Made by a program: the position numbers and the translations under genes. From NCBI GenBank assembly GCA_011947345.1, contig JAAVTG010000873.1:1-19418 (forward strand): a stretch of DNA of 19,418 nt. Reading direction: 5' to 3'. This DNA comes from Phytophthora quininea (lineage: Eukaryota; Oomycota; Peronosporomycetes; Peronosporales; Peronosporaceae). Under the pieces are notes generated by a model that saw only the letters and a program-made list of their open reading frames with translations, was not told the origin of the DNA and did no database searches. Positions 1 to 8,060 of the stretch are shown here, piece by piece; within the stretch, counting starts at the first letter, position 1; every line of letters starts with the position of its first letter.

Positions 1-655
1 GCTGTCGATCTTGAGTCTAGCGCAATACTTATCACCCAATTGTAATTGTTTCTTGATCATAGCAGGAGGATTAGCTTCCTTGAACCAGTTGTCCATCTGG
101 TTCCACCGCGCTGTCTCCTTGGCGTTCTTGCACTGCTTTTATACGTGCCCAGCCTTGAAAGAAATGTGGCGCCAATTGTGGGCTCCGTGGTCATCAGTCT
201 TCCGACCATCTCTAAGCTGGCGGCTGTTGCTTTTTCCAAAGCTACAAGATATCCACACAAGATGGAGAGAGAAGCAAAAAGATTGCTGCTTCTTTGGAAA
301 GTGCAAACTGCTATTGTTTTCCACGCCACATGGAGATTGCGAAACGACATTCATTTCTGTGAGACGGAGGCAGAAAATGCCTAACGTTGCTAATCTACAA
401 AGTTCCTTTAAGATGCACTGCCAATTCATTTACCAGCATGCGACGGATCTTCATTGCGATTCCTCATCGATTGCAGAACTAGTCCGGCAATTGGGGTTTG
501 ATCCTCCGAAGGACATTCTTCTAGAACGGCCGCAGAGTATTTGGATCCCGCGAGTTTAACTGAATTCTGCGAAGGGATTCTTGATTAGATAGATTGTCTA
601 AGCTACACCTTCCAGACGAGAGAATCCGCTAACTAGTTAATCAAATCATTTCAAC
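1..655 (+). mobile_element. Decayed 3' end of a LINE-like retrotransposon, copy A
   Basis: The + strand encodes the last part of a non-LTR reverse transcriptase polyprotein: a remnant of the zf-RVT type CP..W segment (YTCPALKEMWRQLW, near 140-180), then an aromatic block (HATWRLRNDIHF, near 325-360) and a C-terminal block (SFKMHCQFIYQHATDLH, near 400-450), with a stop near 557-559. The same order of blocks is found at 2180-2600, which fixes the reading. At least two compensating frameshifts lie between 270 and 385, because the WRLRNDIHF block reads in a different frame from its flanks. The 3' untranslated tail (about 598-655) is also shared with copy B. The reverse-transcriptase core is absent, either truncated or left of the window. 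It cannot be active. The family assignment rests on domain order recognised by eye, so a LINE is likely but the clade is not determined. Confidence 0.7.
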
Positions 656-881
656 TCAACTCTTTGGCGTTCTTGGCCGCACTTACTTTTGCAGTAAGTC
701 GCCAAGAATCTTTACCCTCACTTTGCCGGTAACTCTTAAGATTTCGGCTTTGATTAAGCGAAGGGCTTAAATTATCTGAAATCGATATTAGCGTTGACTT
801 CTTGGTTCGTATCGCCGCATTTGTAAGTCCAGCAACGAAGACTATCACAAACACCGGTAGAATAATGTGCTGCTGACGCAT
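651..881 (-). pseudogene. N-terminal part of an RXLR-like secreted effector, truncated
   Basis: The 76-codon minus-strand frame starts with a clear signal peptide (MRQQHIILPVFVIVFVAGLT, cleavage likely after TNA near residue 22). After a serine-rich linker comes RNLK at residues 46-49, in the place where oomycete effectors carry RXLR; SEGK follows where an EER-like motif would be expected. There is no effector domain: the frame stops at 651-653, exactly where the 3' tail of LINE copy A ends. This suggests the gene lost its C-terminal part to the transposon. The product would be secreted, and by family would enter host cells, but as it stands it is probably non-functional. The signal peptide is visible directly; the RXLR variant is inference because the last R is K. 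Confidence 0.55.
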
Positions 882-910
882 ACTATACTAGTCCCTCGTA
901 GTAGTACGTA

Positions 911-970
911 CGATGTAGTTTATACCGTAGTGCATACGACAAACGGGGATGGGGAAACGCAAAAGCGAAC
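911..970 (-). repeat. Effector upstream region, copy 1
   Basis: This stretch lies just upstream of the minus-strand effector start at 881. It matches 2878-2935 by eye over about 30 bases (shared core like GGATGGRGAAACRCAARAGCG on the + strand) with flanking partial matches. In minus orientation it includes a TATAAACTAC string. It is probably the conserved 5' region of an effector family rather than a mobile repeat. Confidence 0.5.
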
Positions 971-1202
971 AAAACCATCGCAAACCAAACACTCGTTGGC
1001 AAAGACTTCTTGACATGGTTCAAGTAAGCAGTAATGTCCCTTATCTTCACGCCCGATTTTACTCTTTGCTCTAGCTCCTCCGAATCAATGTACTCACACC
1101 ATTCAGATATTCTCAAAGTAGTGATAGTTGACGTGGCTCGTCAAGTCCGTCCCCGTTTCCCGTCAAGTCCATTGCCTTCACATACTGTTCGGGTCTTCAC
1201 GG

Positions 1203-1570
1203 TGCAAATCGAGCATTGAGTGTGGTAACCATCTCGGCAAGTTTGGGGCTCGGGATCTGTCCGTTCTTGATCATGTTGTCGTCGAACATGTTGACATAGT
1301 TGATGTACATTTTGACTGCGCGGATTCCTTGAACGCCTTGGCACTAGTGGTTTTATTGAGCCCAAGAAGATACCACAGGTTGCTGATCGAGACATCATTC
1401 CGCAACATCTCGTCCAGTCTGCCTTCATATATCTTCAAAAATTTTAGTAGAACTTATAGTTGTTGTACCACTTGAGTTTATCCCCGAACATGTTTCCCAA
1501 CTTTAACTTGTCCTTAACCGTGGCAAGCGACCTATAGTTCTAGAAACAGTCATCAATTTGCTTCCACTTC
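1203..1570 (-). pseudogene. Decayed WY-domain RXLR-type effector
   Basis: Reading the minus strand across frames gives effector-domain segments in order: KWKQIDDCF (about 1570-1545), VKDKLKLGNMFGDKLKWYNN (about 1525-1465), FLKIYEGRLDEMLRND (about 1445-1395), LWYLLGLNKTTSAKAFKES (about 1380-1322) and MYINYVNMFDD (about 1310-1278) followed by a helix ending near 1203. The W...LL.LN....AF.......Y..Y.N pattern is that of the WY fold common in Phytophthora effectors, and at least two modules appear to be present in tandem. Stops near 1544 and 1448 and a frameshift near 1310 break the frame. Weaker similar segments extend to about 1690 upstream and 1000 downstream. No signal peptide was found for this gene. 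Assignment to the WY superfamily is by pattern recognition only. Confidence 0.55.
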
Positions 1571-1879
1571 TCTGCACATGACGACAGAAAAGTTTTTTGA
1601 CCCTGTCCTTGGAGTTGTTTTAACTGTGGTCCCTCAAAAGTCAACCAAGCTGGCCGTCCTCAACGGCATTTTTCAGGGACGTCTGCTCCGAGATTCATCC
1701 AATACTTGGAACGAAAGTGCTTCCGCATGACATTTTGGTGCTCTACCATCAAATGAGCCGATTATTTCATCACTTACTACCGAATCCGGACGCAGGAGGA
1801 ATGGAGGAAGTAAGAAGTACGAGTTCACCACCGATATTTGCAATCAAGCTAAGCAGCTGTCTCCCAACAGAACCAACTA

Positions 1880-2668
1880 CGCGATTCTTCCCAAATTTGC
1901 GATCGCACGATTGGAAGGTGATTCTCCAGCAAGTTCCGGAGTGGATGCATCATCCGATGGAAGACCTGGGGTGTCCTTGACAAAGAATTCATGAGACCTT
2001 GTCCAGTGTAATTTATCTACGTGGGTATCTACTGCCGGTAATTCATGATGTGATAGTACGAATGTGCTTCGGAGACCTCACAGTCGGTTCACGACTATAC
2101 TTCCTCAGAGAACTACATCCTACCATCCAAAACTGCGTTCGTCCGGAATGCCAGGAGATCGAAACGGTAGAACACTGTTTTTCACGTGCCCGTCATTAGA
2201 ACCAATGTGGAGCGAACTATGGAGCCGGTGGTCAACGTTCTTTTGCGTCGATCTAAGCTGGAGGTTGCTGCTCTTCCCAAGATTACAAGACCTTCGTAGG
2301 AACTGGAGAAGTGAGCACAAAGAACTGATACTTCTATGGAGGATCTACACAGCGATTGTGTTTCATGCAACATGGCGGCTCAGGAACGACATTCATTTCC
2401 AGGAAACAACAGCTGAAGTGCCAAATATTCTCAATCTGCTGAACTCGTTCAAGATGCACCACCAATTCCTCTACCAACACGAACATGAACTTCATTGCAA
2501 CCGCGCTACTGTGGTCCGCGTGCTGCAAAAACTTGGCTTTGATCCGCCAGCAAACAATATCCCGGAACCGATGCACCACATGTGGACGACACGAATGTAA
2601 CTCTCACGGATAGGTAGCTTATCACCTTAAGACGAGAAATCCGCTAAACAGTTAATCAATTCAATTTC
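1880..2668 (+). mobile_element. Decayed 3' end of a LINE-like retrotransposon, copy B
   Basis: Same element as 1-655 but extending further 5'. The frame gives a pre-finger segment (LLPVIHDVIVRMCFGDL, about 2029-2079), then a zf-RVT zinc-finger pattern (NCVRPECQEIETVEHCF, about 2130-2182), and, after a one-base frameshift in a T run near 2178, FTCPSLEPMW, HATWRLRNDIHF and SFKMHHQFLYQH blocks to the stop at 2598-2600. An in-frame TGA is present at 1978-1980. The 3' untranslated tail (about 2614-2668) matches copy A. The region from about 1720 to 1880 may be further decayed element sequence but cannot be read with confidence. The upstream reverse-transcriptase catalytic region is missing, so this is a dead 5'-truncated copy. 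Confidence 0.7.
2614..2668 (+). repeat. 3' tail shared by both LINE copies (copy A 598-655)
   Basis: AGACGAGAAATCCGCTAAAC followed by AGTTAATCAA here matches AGACGAGAGAATCCGCTAAC followed by TAGTTAATCAA at 614-643. Similarity begins around the preceding TAGCTTATCACCTT / TAAGCTACACCTT. It marks the 3' terminus of the element in both places; no poly(A) tail is evident at either end. Confidence 0.7.
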
Positions 2669-2935
2669 CTCCTCAAAAGTCGACCATGAACGAACGAAGG
2701 GGTCATCGCGGTGGAGGGCCAGATGACGGCAGCTGGAATTACAACGAAGAAGATTGCCACGACTGGCAGTAGAAGTAGAACATGTGGCTGCCAAAGTGTT
2801 TTAGCTGTCACTGGTGTTGCCTGAGTGGTGAATTGGACAATAACCATTAAATAACACTGCTGTCGGCTCTGGTATCCATGATACAGTAGTTTACTGCGCA
2901 GGCGACACACAAGGATGGAGAAACACAAGAGCGCA
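2669..2935 (-). pseudogene. Possible effector 5' remnant next to LINE copy B
   Basis: The segment 2878-2935 resembles the upstream region of the effector at 651-881. On the minus strand the following codons include RQQCYLMVIVQFTTQ, faintly like the RQQHIILPVFVIVFVAG signal peptide of that effector. Further downstream the minus frame has a hydrophobic run (VLLLLPVVAIFFVVIPAAVI, about 2770-2710) and ends at the LINE 3' tail. There is no reliable start codon or RXLR motif. The upstream similarity is visible; the claim that this is a second truncated effector gene is inference. A plus-strand open frame (MNERRGHRGGG..., from 2686) also exists here and I cannot exclude it. Confidence 0.3.
2878..2935 (-). 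repeat. Effector upstream region, copy 2
   Basis: Partner of 911-970; most of about 30 bases agree, with small gaps. In minus orientation it would lie just before the degenerate effector remnant ending at the LINE copy B tail. Confidence 0.45.
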
Positions 2936-3020
2936 ATACGTCGCTTTCGGTCCAACCGAATTGTTGTTGCAGTCTGACAACCTTTCTTCGCCACAGTCGC
3001 TCGAGCGTCGATCAGAAGAA

Positions 3021-3421
3021 ATGCGCGGATTGTGCTATTTGTTCCTGTTGCTTGTAGTCGTCTTTGCCAGCGTCAATGTTGCTGCGGATAGAGACTCCGG
3101 GGTGACCGACGTTTTGGCTGAAGACTACAATTTTGAGGGCGACAGGCGCGCTCTGAGACCACTGCCGAGGCCAATGACCTGGACTACCAGGATAAAGAAG
3201 AACGCGCTTTGGCCCGCTTCACCATCCACGCGAACTTGAAGAAGGGCGCCAAGACGGTCTGGAACTGGAAGAGCTACCTGCTGAAGAACGTAAGCCCCGA
3301 CGACTTGTTCGCTAAGGCGAATAGGAAAACCACGAGGTTGCTCCTAGTGATTCGCGGTGCCAACTACTACAGCAAGTGGCACCACAAGAAGATTCTCGCT
3401 GCTATTCGTGCAGCGGTGTAG
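3021..3421 (+). CDS. RXLR-EER secreted effector, one frameshift
   Basis: The ATG at 3021 opens a textbook signal peptide (MRGLCYLFLLLVVVFASVNV, residues 1-20, cleavage near A21-A22). RALR lies at residues 43-46 (3147-3158), a canonical RXLR host-translocation motif. The dEER motif (DKEER, 3191-3205) reads in another frame that continues open to the stop at 3421. One base missing, or two extra, just after RALR (3159-3161) accounts for this. The C-terminal domain is about 70 residues, basic and tryptophan-containing (WNWKSYLLKNVSPDDLFAKA), resembling the W half of a WY module. With the shift resolved the protein would be roughly 130 residues, small but within the effector range. The longer upstream start at 2961 is rejected because it would bury the signal peptide. 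It is either a recent pseudogene or a draft error; function in the host is unknown. Confidence 0.7.
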
Positions 3422-3878
3422 ATGCATCGGAGAGGAGGAAACGTTTGAGTTTGTTGAATACCCACCGCAACAAGCACAATTATTTGTTATCGAAGAATAC
3501 AAGCCGAGTAGTACTCCTTGTCTGAACCAACTTAGAAACTGTACACAGCTATATTATTTTACTACTAGCAGTAGTAGCTACTGCGCTTCGAAAGCGTCGA
3601 GTCCACACTCCAGCACAGCAATCCATCAGAAAGTAGAATTTCCTCCAACTCATTGGGATCAGACATCAGATCATGTGAAAGAACACCAGATGGGCGTAGC
3701 TCATCGTCTCGAGTTTCCAAGGTGGTTAGAAATGTTCATGGCTGCTGCAAGTGATTACAGTTTTGATTGTCGGCTATGCTTTCGTGTTTGCAGTGATGTA
3801 CCGAGTAGATTCCGATTGCGTTGATACTTTCAAAAATGCAATCTCAACAATAATCATTACATCCACTGCGCTGATTAA
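3422..3878. other. Intergenic stretch without a supportable gene
   Basis: Open frames exist here (for example 3751-4014 with a hydrophobic start) but none shows a recognisable domain, and they run into the oxidoreductase gene in another frame. It probably holds the 3' flank of the effector and the promoter of the first oxidoreductase copy. There is a short AGTAGTAGCTACT near-palindrome at about 3570. Confidence 0.4.
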
Positions 3879-3894
3879 ATTCACTCTCCAACTT
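3879..3894 (+). promoter_or_regulatory. Initiator-like element of oxidoreductase copy 1
   Basis: ATTCACTCTCCAACTT lies 41 bases before the copy 1 ATG and resembles the oomycete initiator GCTCATTYYNCAWTTT with several mismatches. It is supported mainly by the better matches at the equivalent places in the other three copies. Confidence 0.4.
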
Positions 3895-3934
3895 GCACGC
3901 AAGAACCACGATCCCCAAACAACAACCTCTAGCA

Positions 3935-4909
3935 ATGCACGTGCCGCAGACCTACCGCGCGTCCCAGTACTAAATTACGGCCCCTCGATAAGGAACTCCA
4001 CCTTCGCTCGGTGAACTGTCCTGACGTCGGCCACCATGACGATTAACCCCCGTTAACTACGTCCTGGTGAAATACCGTGGCGAGTTATTCATCGGCAAGA
4101 AACCCGATGCCGATCATCCCTTCGGCATCGGGTTTGACGGTGCTGGTGTCGTCCTGGAAGTCGGTGGTGAGACCAACCGCCTCAACGTAGGTGACCAAGT
4201 CTACACCATGACGTCGTTCGATGCGTTCGGCACCATGGCAGATTACGTCGTGCTGGATGAGGACGTCGTAGCCTCCAAACCGAAGAAACTTGAGGAGGCT
4301 GCTAGTCTCCCTTGTGGCAATCACCTCCTACCAGGCTCTATTTGAGCATGCAAAGCTGGAGAAAGGTGAGACGGTGCTCATCCTTGGAGGTAGCAGCGCC
4401 GTTGGTATTGTCGGTGTCCAGATCGCTCACGCTGTGGGCGCTCGAGTGATTGCTACCACCAGTGTCAAGAACGCTGAGTTTGTCAAGAGCCTTGGAGCCG
4501 ACCAAGTTGTAGACTACCACTCGCAAAAATGGTCGGATGTCTTGGAGACTCACTCGGTGGACGTCATCTACGACTGTGGCATGGAACCAGACGCCTGGAG
4601 CGCTGACGGCGCGCAGTTGATACTGAAGAAAGACGTGGGTCGCTTCGTGACGCTGATGCCACAGCAACCACCCCAACCAGCGAGGTTTGGCGCAACGAAT
4701 ATTAGCAAGATCCTCGCTCGTCCCAGCGCTGAGACCCTGGACGAAGTCACCAAGTATGTCGAGAAAGGGAGTTGGTCCCTGTGATCGACAGTGTCTACGC
4801 GTTCGAGGACCTTCCGCAGGCGTTGACGAAGATGAAGAGCAAGCATGCTCGTGGGAAGCTGGTCGTCCAGGTCAACAGCTCGCCGTCAGTGCTCCTAGTA
4901 GTGAACTAG
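3935..4909 (+). pseudogene. Quinone-oxidoreductase-like MDR gene, copy 1, broken
   Basis: Starts MHVPQTYRASQY like the other copies, then meets TAA at 3971-3973. The following 90 bases are rearranged or partly deleted (KELHLRS is still readable near 3985). From about 4065 the GroES-like domain resumes (HPFGIGFDGAGVVLEVG, NVGDQVYTM), then the Rossmann domain with the nucleotide-binding loop VLILGGSSAVGIVGVQIAHA (about 4375-4435) and the C-terminal GKLVVQV before TAG at 4907-4909. One-base deletions lie near 4311 and 4768. By family it would be an NAD(P)H-dependent, zinc-free medium-chain reductase acting on quinones or activated alkenes in the cytosol; the cysteine ligands of zinc alcohol dehydrogenases are absent. 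Stop, deletion and frameshifts together make this the most degraded of the three full-length copies, so a pseudogene is likely even if some indels are sequencing errors. Confidence 0.8.
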
Positions 4910-5063
4910 CGGCTAGGAATCCGAGCTCATGCATCCCCGGCACGAATACGTAATAATTGATGCGCTTCAACTGCTTCAATCGTCAAAAGTATCTTGCACT
5001 TCGACTACTAGTTACGCAAGCACACCAATAGTTCTTCATTACTGCTCACTATCCTAACCGATA

Positions 5064-5079
5064 GCTCATTCTCCAATTT
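5064..5079 (+). promoter_or_regulatory. Oomycete initiator of oxidoreductase copy 2
   Basis: GCTCATTCTCCAATTT is a perfect match to the oomycete core promoter consensus GCTCATTYYNCAWTTT. It lies 19 bases before the ATG at 5099, so transcription would begin in or next to it and leave a very short 5' leader, as is usual for these organisms. Confidence 0.85.
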
Positions 5080-5098
5080 CCTGCCAGTACCACCGAAG

Positions 5099-6113
5099 AT
5101 GCAAGTGCCTGGCACCTACCGAGCCTACCAGTACGACAACTATGGGTCTCTCGAGACGGAGCTGCAGCTTCGATCGTCTGTGAAGCAACCTGAACTCGCG
5201 GCCGACCAAGTCCGCATCAACGTCACCAGTGCTGCCTGCAATCCGTCAGACTACAAGTCGCAATCCGGGCAGCTCGCTGCGCTATTTCCTAAACAACCGT
5301 CGCCTGGGAACCCCTTTGGCATCGGTAGTGATGTCGCTGGCATCGTCGTCGAGCTTGGACGAGATACTAAGCGCCTGAAAGTGGGCGACCAAGTCTACGC
5401 CATGGCGCACACCATGAGGCACAATCGCCGACTACGCTGTCGTGGAAGAAGCCTACGTTGGCATCAAGCCGAGCAACGTGAACTTCGACCAAGCTGCTAG
5501 TCTTCCTCTTGTAGCTCTTACCAGCTACCAGGCTCTGTTTGAGCACGCCAAGTTACAGAAGGGAGAGACCGTGCTCATTCTCGGTGGTAGCGCCACAGGC
5601 ACCGTCGCAATCCAACTCGCGCGTGCCATTGGTGCTAAAGTCATCACTGCAACCAGTGCCAAAAATGCCGACTTTGTCAAGGACCTAGGAGCTGCCCGAG
5701 TCGTCGACTACCACGCCGAGAAATGGTGGGAAGTGTTGGAGCACCGTTCTGTGGACGTCATTTACGCCTGTTGTGTGGAGGCAGACGCTTGGAACCAGCA
5801 CGCTCAGCTCATTTTGAAGAAAAACACGGGTCCATTTGCGACGCTGTCACCACAGACAGAGCCCGTGGAGCCTGCCAAGTTCGGCACCAAAAATATTGGC
5901 TTCTTCATTGCGCGCACAGATGCAAATGATCTTGATGCGATCACCAAGTTCGTCGCGCGCGGCGAGTTGGTCTCGGTCATCGACTCGGTTTATCCGTTTG
6001 AAGACCTTTTGTCGGCGCTGACGAAGCTGAGGAGCGGACACGCGCCTGGGAAGCTCGTGATTCAGGTGAGTAGCTCGCCGCAATTCGAGACGAGAGCTAC
6101 TTACCTAGCGTAG
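5099..6113 (+). CDS. Quinone-oxidoreductase-like MDR gene, copy 2, one frameshift
   Basis: Begins MQVPGTYRAYQYDNYGSLE. Residues 1 to about 110 form the GroES-like domain (NPFGIGSDVAGIVVELG, KVGDQVYAM). The frame changes near 5417, just before GTIADYAVVEEAYVGIKP, by one extra or two missing bases; copies 1 and 3 are two residues longer here, so a short deletion is likely. The Rossmann domain follows with the cofactor loop VLILGGSATGTVAIQLARA (about 5571-5630), then VDYHAEKWWEVLE and the end GKLVIQVSSS, with a slightly longer tail (PQFETRATYLA) than copy 3. Predicted about 338 residues, normal for zinc-free quinone reductases. A perfect oomycete initiator precedes it. Family role: NADPH-dependent reduction of quinones or enones; the substrate is unknown. 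It could be functional if the single shift is a sequence error. Confidence 0.85.
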
Positions 6114-6270
6114 TGAAACACGAGCCACACCTAGGGAACTAATCTCAGTCCTACCGACGTCAGAACACTTGTTGAAGCTGTCTACCGCGCTGCAGCAATC
6201 ACTAGCACCATCCTCACGTGTTGATGCACGTCTTTCATGGAGCAAAAGGCTTTTCGAGGCGTGCACTCGA

Positions 6271-6286
6271 GTTCATTCTCCAATTG
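6271..6286 (+). promoter_or_regulatory. Initiator-like element of oxidoreductase copy 3
   Basis: GTTCATTCTCCAATTG matches the oomycete initiator at 14 of 16 positions and lies 29 bases before the ATG at 6316. An AAAAGGCTTTTC string about 20 bases upstream is repeated in nearly the same form before copy 4. Confidence 0.7.
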
Positions 6287-6315
6287 TCTCTGCGAGTGAC
6301 AGACGAGAGCCAACA

Positions 6316-7292
6316 ATGAAAGTCCCTGACACTTACCGCGCCTACCAGTACGAACGCTATGGAGAGAACGAGCTGAAACTCAATCCGGCCGTGCAAACTT
6401 CGTCTCTTCTCCCCAACGAAGTCCGCATCAAGGTCGTTAGTGCTGCCATCAACCCCGCCGATAACAAGATGCTGAGCGGACTGTTCGCTCCCATGCTCGG
6501 CGACCCCTCCGCTGAGAATCCTTTCGGCATCGGCAGCGACGCATCAGGGATTGTTGTCGAAGTCGGCAGCGACACCAAACGTCTGAAGGTCGGCGATCAA
6601 GTGTACACCACGGTGCCGTTCAAGTCCCATGACGCCATGGCCGACTACCTGGTCGTGCAGGAGGACGTCGTGGCGATCAAGCCCCGCGACGTGACCTTCA
6701 ACCAGGCGGCCAGTCTTTCGGGTGTCGGTCTTGCCAGCTACCAAGCGCTATTTGAACACGCCAAGCTGGAGAAGGAGAGACTCTGCTCATTCTCGGAGGG
6801 AGCTGTGCCACTGGCATGATGGCACTTCAACTTGCCCACTCTATCGGCGCTCGAGTCGTTGCCACCACTAGCGCCAAGAACGCCGCCTTTGTCAAGAGTC
6901 TCGGCGCGGACCAAACGATCGACTACCACGTCGAGAAGTGGACGGACGTGCTGGACCAGCACTCGGTGGACGTCGTCTACAACTGCGGTGTGGAGCCAGA
7001 CGCTTGGAACCACGCGCAGCAGGCTCTGAAGAAGGACACGGGTCGATTCATGACGCTCTCACCCTTGAAAGACCCCGTGGAGTCCGACTTCGGCGTCAAG
7101 AACGTCGGGTTCTTCAGTACCCGTCCAAGCGCCGAGAATCTCGCGGCCATCGCAAAGTTCGTGGAGCGTGGCGAACTGGTCCCAGTCATCGACTCGGTGT
7201 ATCCGTTCGAGGAGTTCCCGCAGGCGCTGGCGAAGCTGAAAGGTGGCCATGCTCGCGGCAAGCTCGTCGTCCAAGTGAACGCTGCGCCGTAG
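6316..7292 (+). CDS. Quinone-oxidoreductase-like MDR gene, copy 3, one frameshift
   Basis: The best preserved copy. Start chosen at MKVPDTYRAYQYERYG because all four copies begin this way and the initiator is 30 bases upstream; the longer open frame from 6169 would precede the initiator. GroES-like domain: residues 1 to about 125 (INPADNKMLSG, NPFGIGSDASGIVVEVG, KVGDQVYTTV). Rossmann domain: cofactor loop LLILGGSCATGMMALQLAHS near residues 157-176, then SAKNAAFVKSLGADQ, DYHVEKWTDVL, and the terminal GHARGKLVVQV. A single G appears to be missing near 6775 (AAGGAGAG), splitting the frame; adding one base gives exactly 326 codons. No zinc-ligand cysteines. Likely cytosolic NAD(P)H-dependent quinone or enone reductase. 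Being one indel from intact, it may be a working gene. Confidence 0.88.
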
Positions 7293-7468
7293 GAGCCGTA
7301 GCAGATGATGCGGCACGCTGCCGAAGTGGATGATGGGGCGGCATGACTGACGCTGCCGGTCACGTAAACTTTCATAACTGCGCTGTGATTGGCTGTCTAG
7401 TTGAAGTGCTTGATACATGTTGATGGGACGTCTAATTCGACCACCGAAGCTAAAAGCTTTTCAGCAAG

Positions 7469-7498
7469 GTTCATTCCTCAAAGCTCATTCCTCAATTC
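7469..7498 (+). promoter_or_regulatory. Doubled initiator-like element of oxidoreductase copy 4
   Basis: GTTCATTCCTCAAA (7469-7482) is followed directly by GCTCATTCCTCAATTC (7483-7498), the latter matching the oomycete initiator at 15 of 16 positions. The copy 4 ATG at 7538 is 39 bases downstream. An AAAAGCTTTTC string lies just upstream, as before copy 3. Confidence 0.7.
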
Positions 7499-7537
7499 AC
7501 GTTGCTCACAACATCCAAGTCCTCCTCAAACGCTGCA

Positions 7538-8060
7538 ATGCAAATCCCTGAAACCTACCGCGCGTACCAATTCAAAAGCTACGGGCAGAAGAAAGTCACG
7601 TTCAATCCGGCCGTCAAAACTGAACCGCTACTCCCCGATCAAGTCCGCATCAAAGTCGTCAGTGCTGCTGTGAGCCGTGGACCTCGTCCGCCTCGGTGGC
7701 GTGTTTGTTGCTATGCTGGGCAGTCCATCAGCTGACAACCCCTTCGGAATCGGTTGCGATGCCGCTGGAGTCGTCGTCGAAGTCGGCAATGCCACTAAGC
7801 GCCTCAAAGTAGGCGACCAAGTCTTCACCCACGCTCCAATGAATAGTCACCGCGCCATGGCCGAATTTTGGTCATGCAAGAGCATGTTGTTGCTATTAAG
7901 CCCACCAAGTTGACCTTTGACCAGGCTGCAGGTCTCGCTGGTGTAGCTCTTACCAGCTACCAGGCCATCTTTGAGCACGCCAACCTCTGCAAGGGGAGAC
8001 GATCCTCATCCTTGGAGGCAGCAGCTCCACTGGCATCATGGCAATTCAGCTTGCCCACGC
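7538..8060 (+). pseudogene. Oxidoreductase copy 4, truncated in the Rossmann domain
   Basis: Starts MQIPETYRAYQFKSYG like its neighbours. Readable blocks are NPAVKTEPLLPDQVRIKVVS, the GroES-like core (NPFGIGCDAAGVVVEVG, KVGDQVFTHAP), VAIKPTKLTFDQAAGLAGVA, and the cofactor loop (ILILGGSSSTGIMAIQLAHA). Three frameshifts are inferred: about two bases missing near 7671, one near 7866, one in a G run near 7995. Similarity to the other copies stops abruptly at 8060, in the helix after the cofactor loop, so about half the protein (the rest of the Rossmann domain and the C-terminus) is gone. The next base begins ABC-transporter sequence in the frame the oxidoreductase is using at that point. It cannot be a working reductase. 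Confidence 0.85.

Noticed and set aside
6169..6315. Longer N-terminus for oxidoreductase copy 3
   Set aside because: It would start upstream of the initiator element, and all paralogues begin at the M-x-x-P-x-T-Y-R-A motif at 6316.
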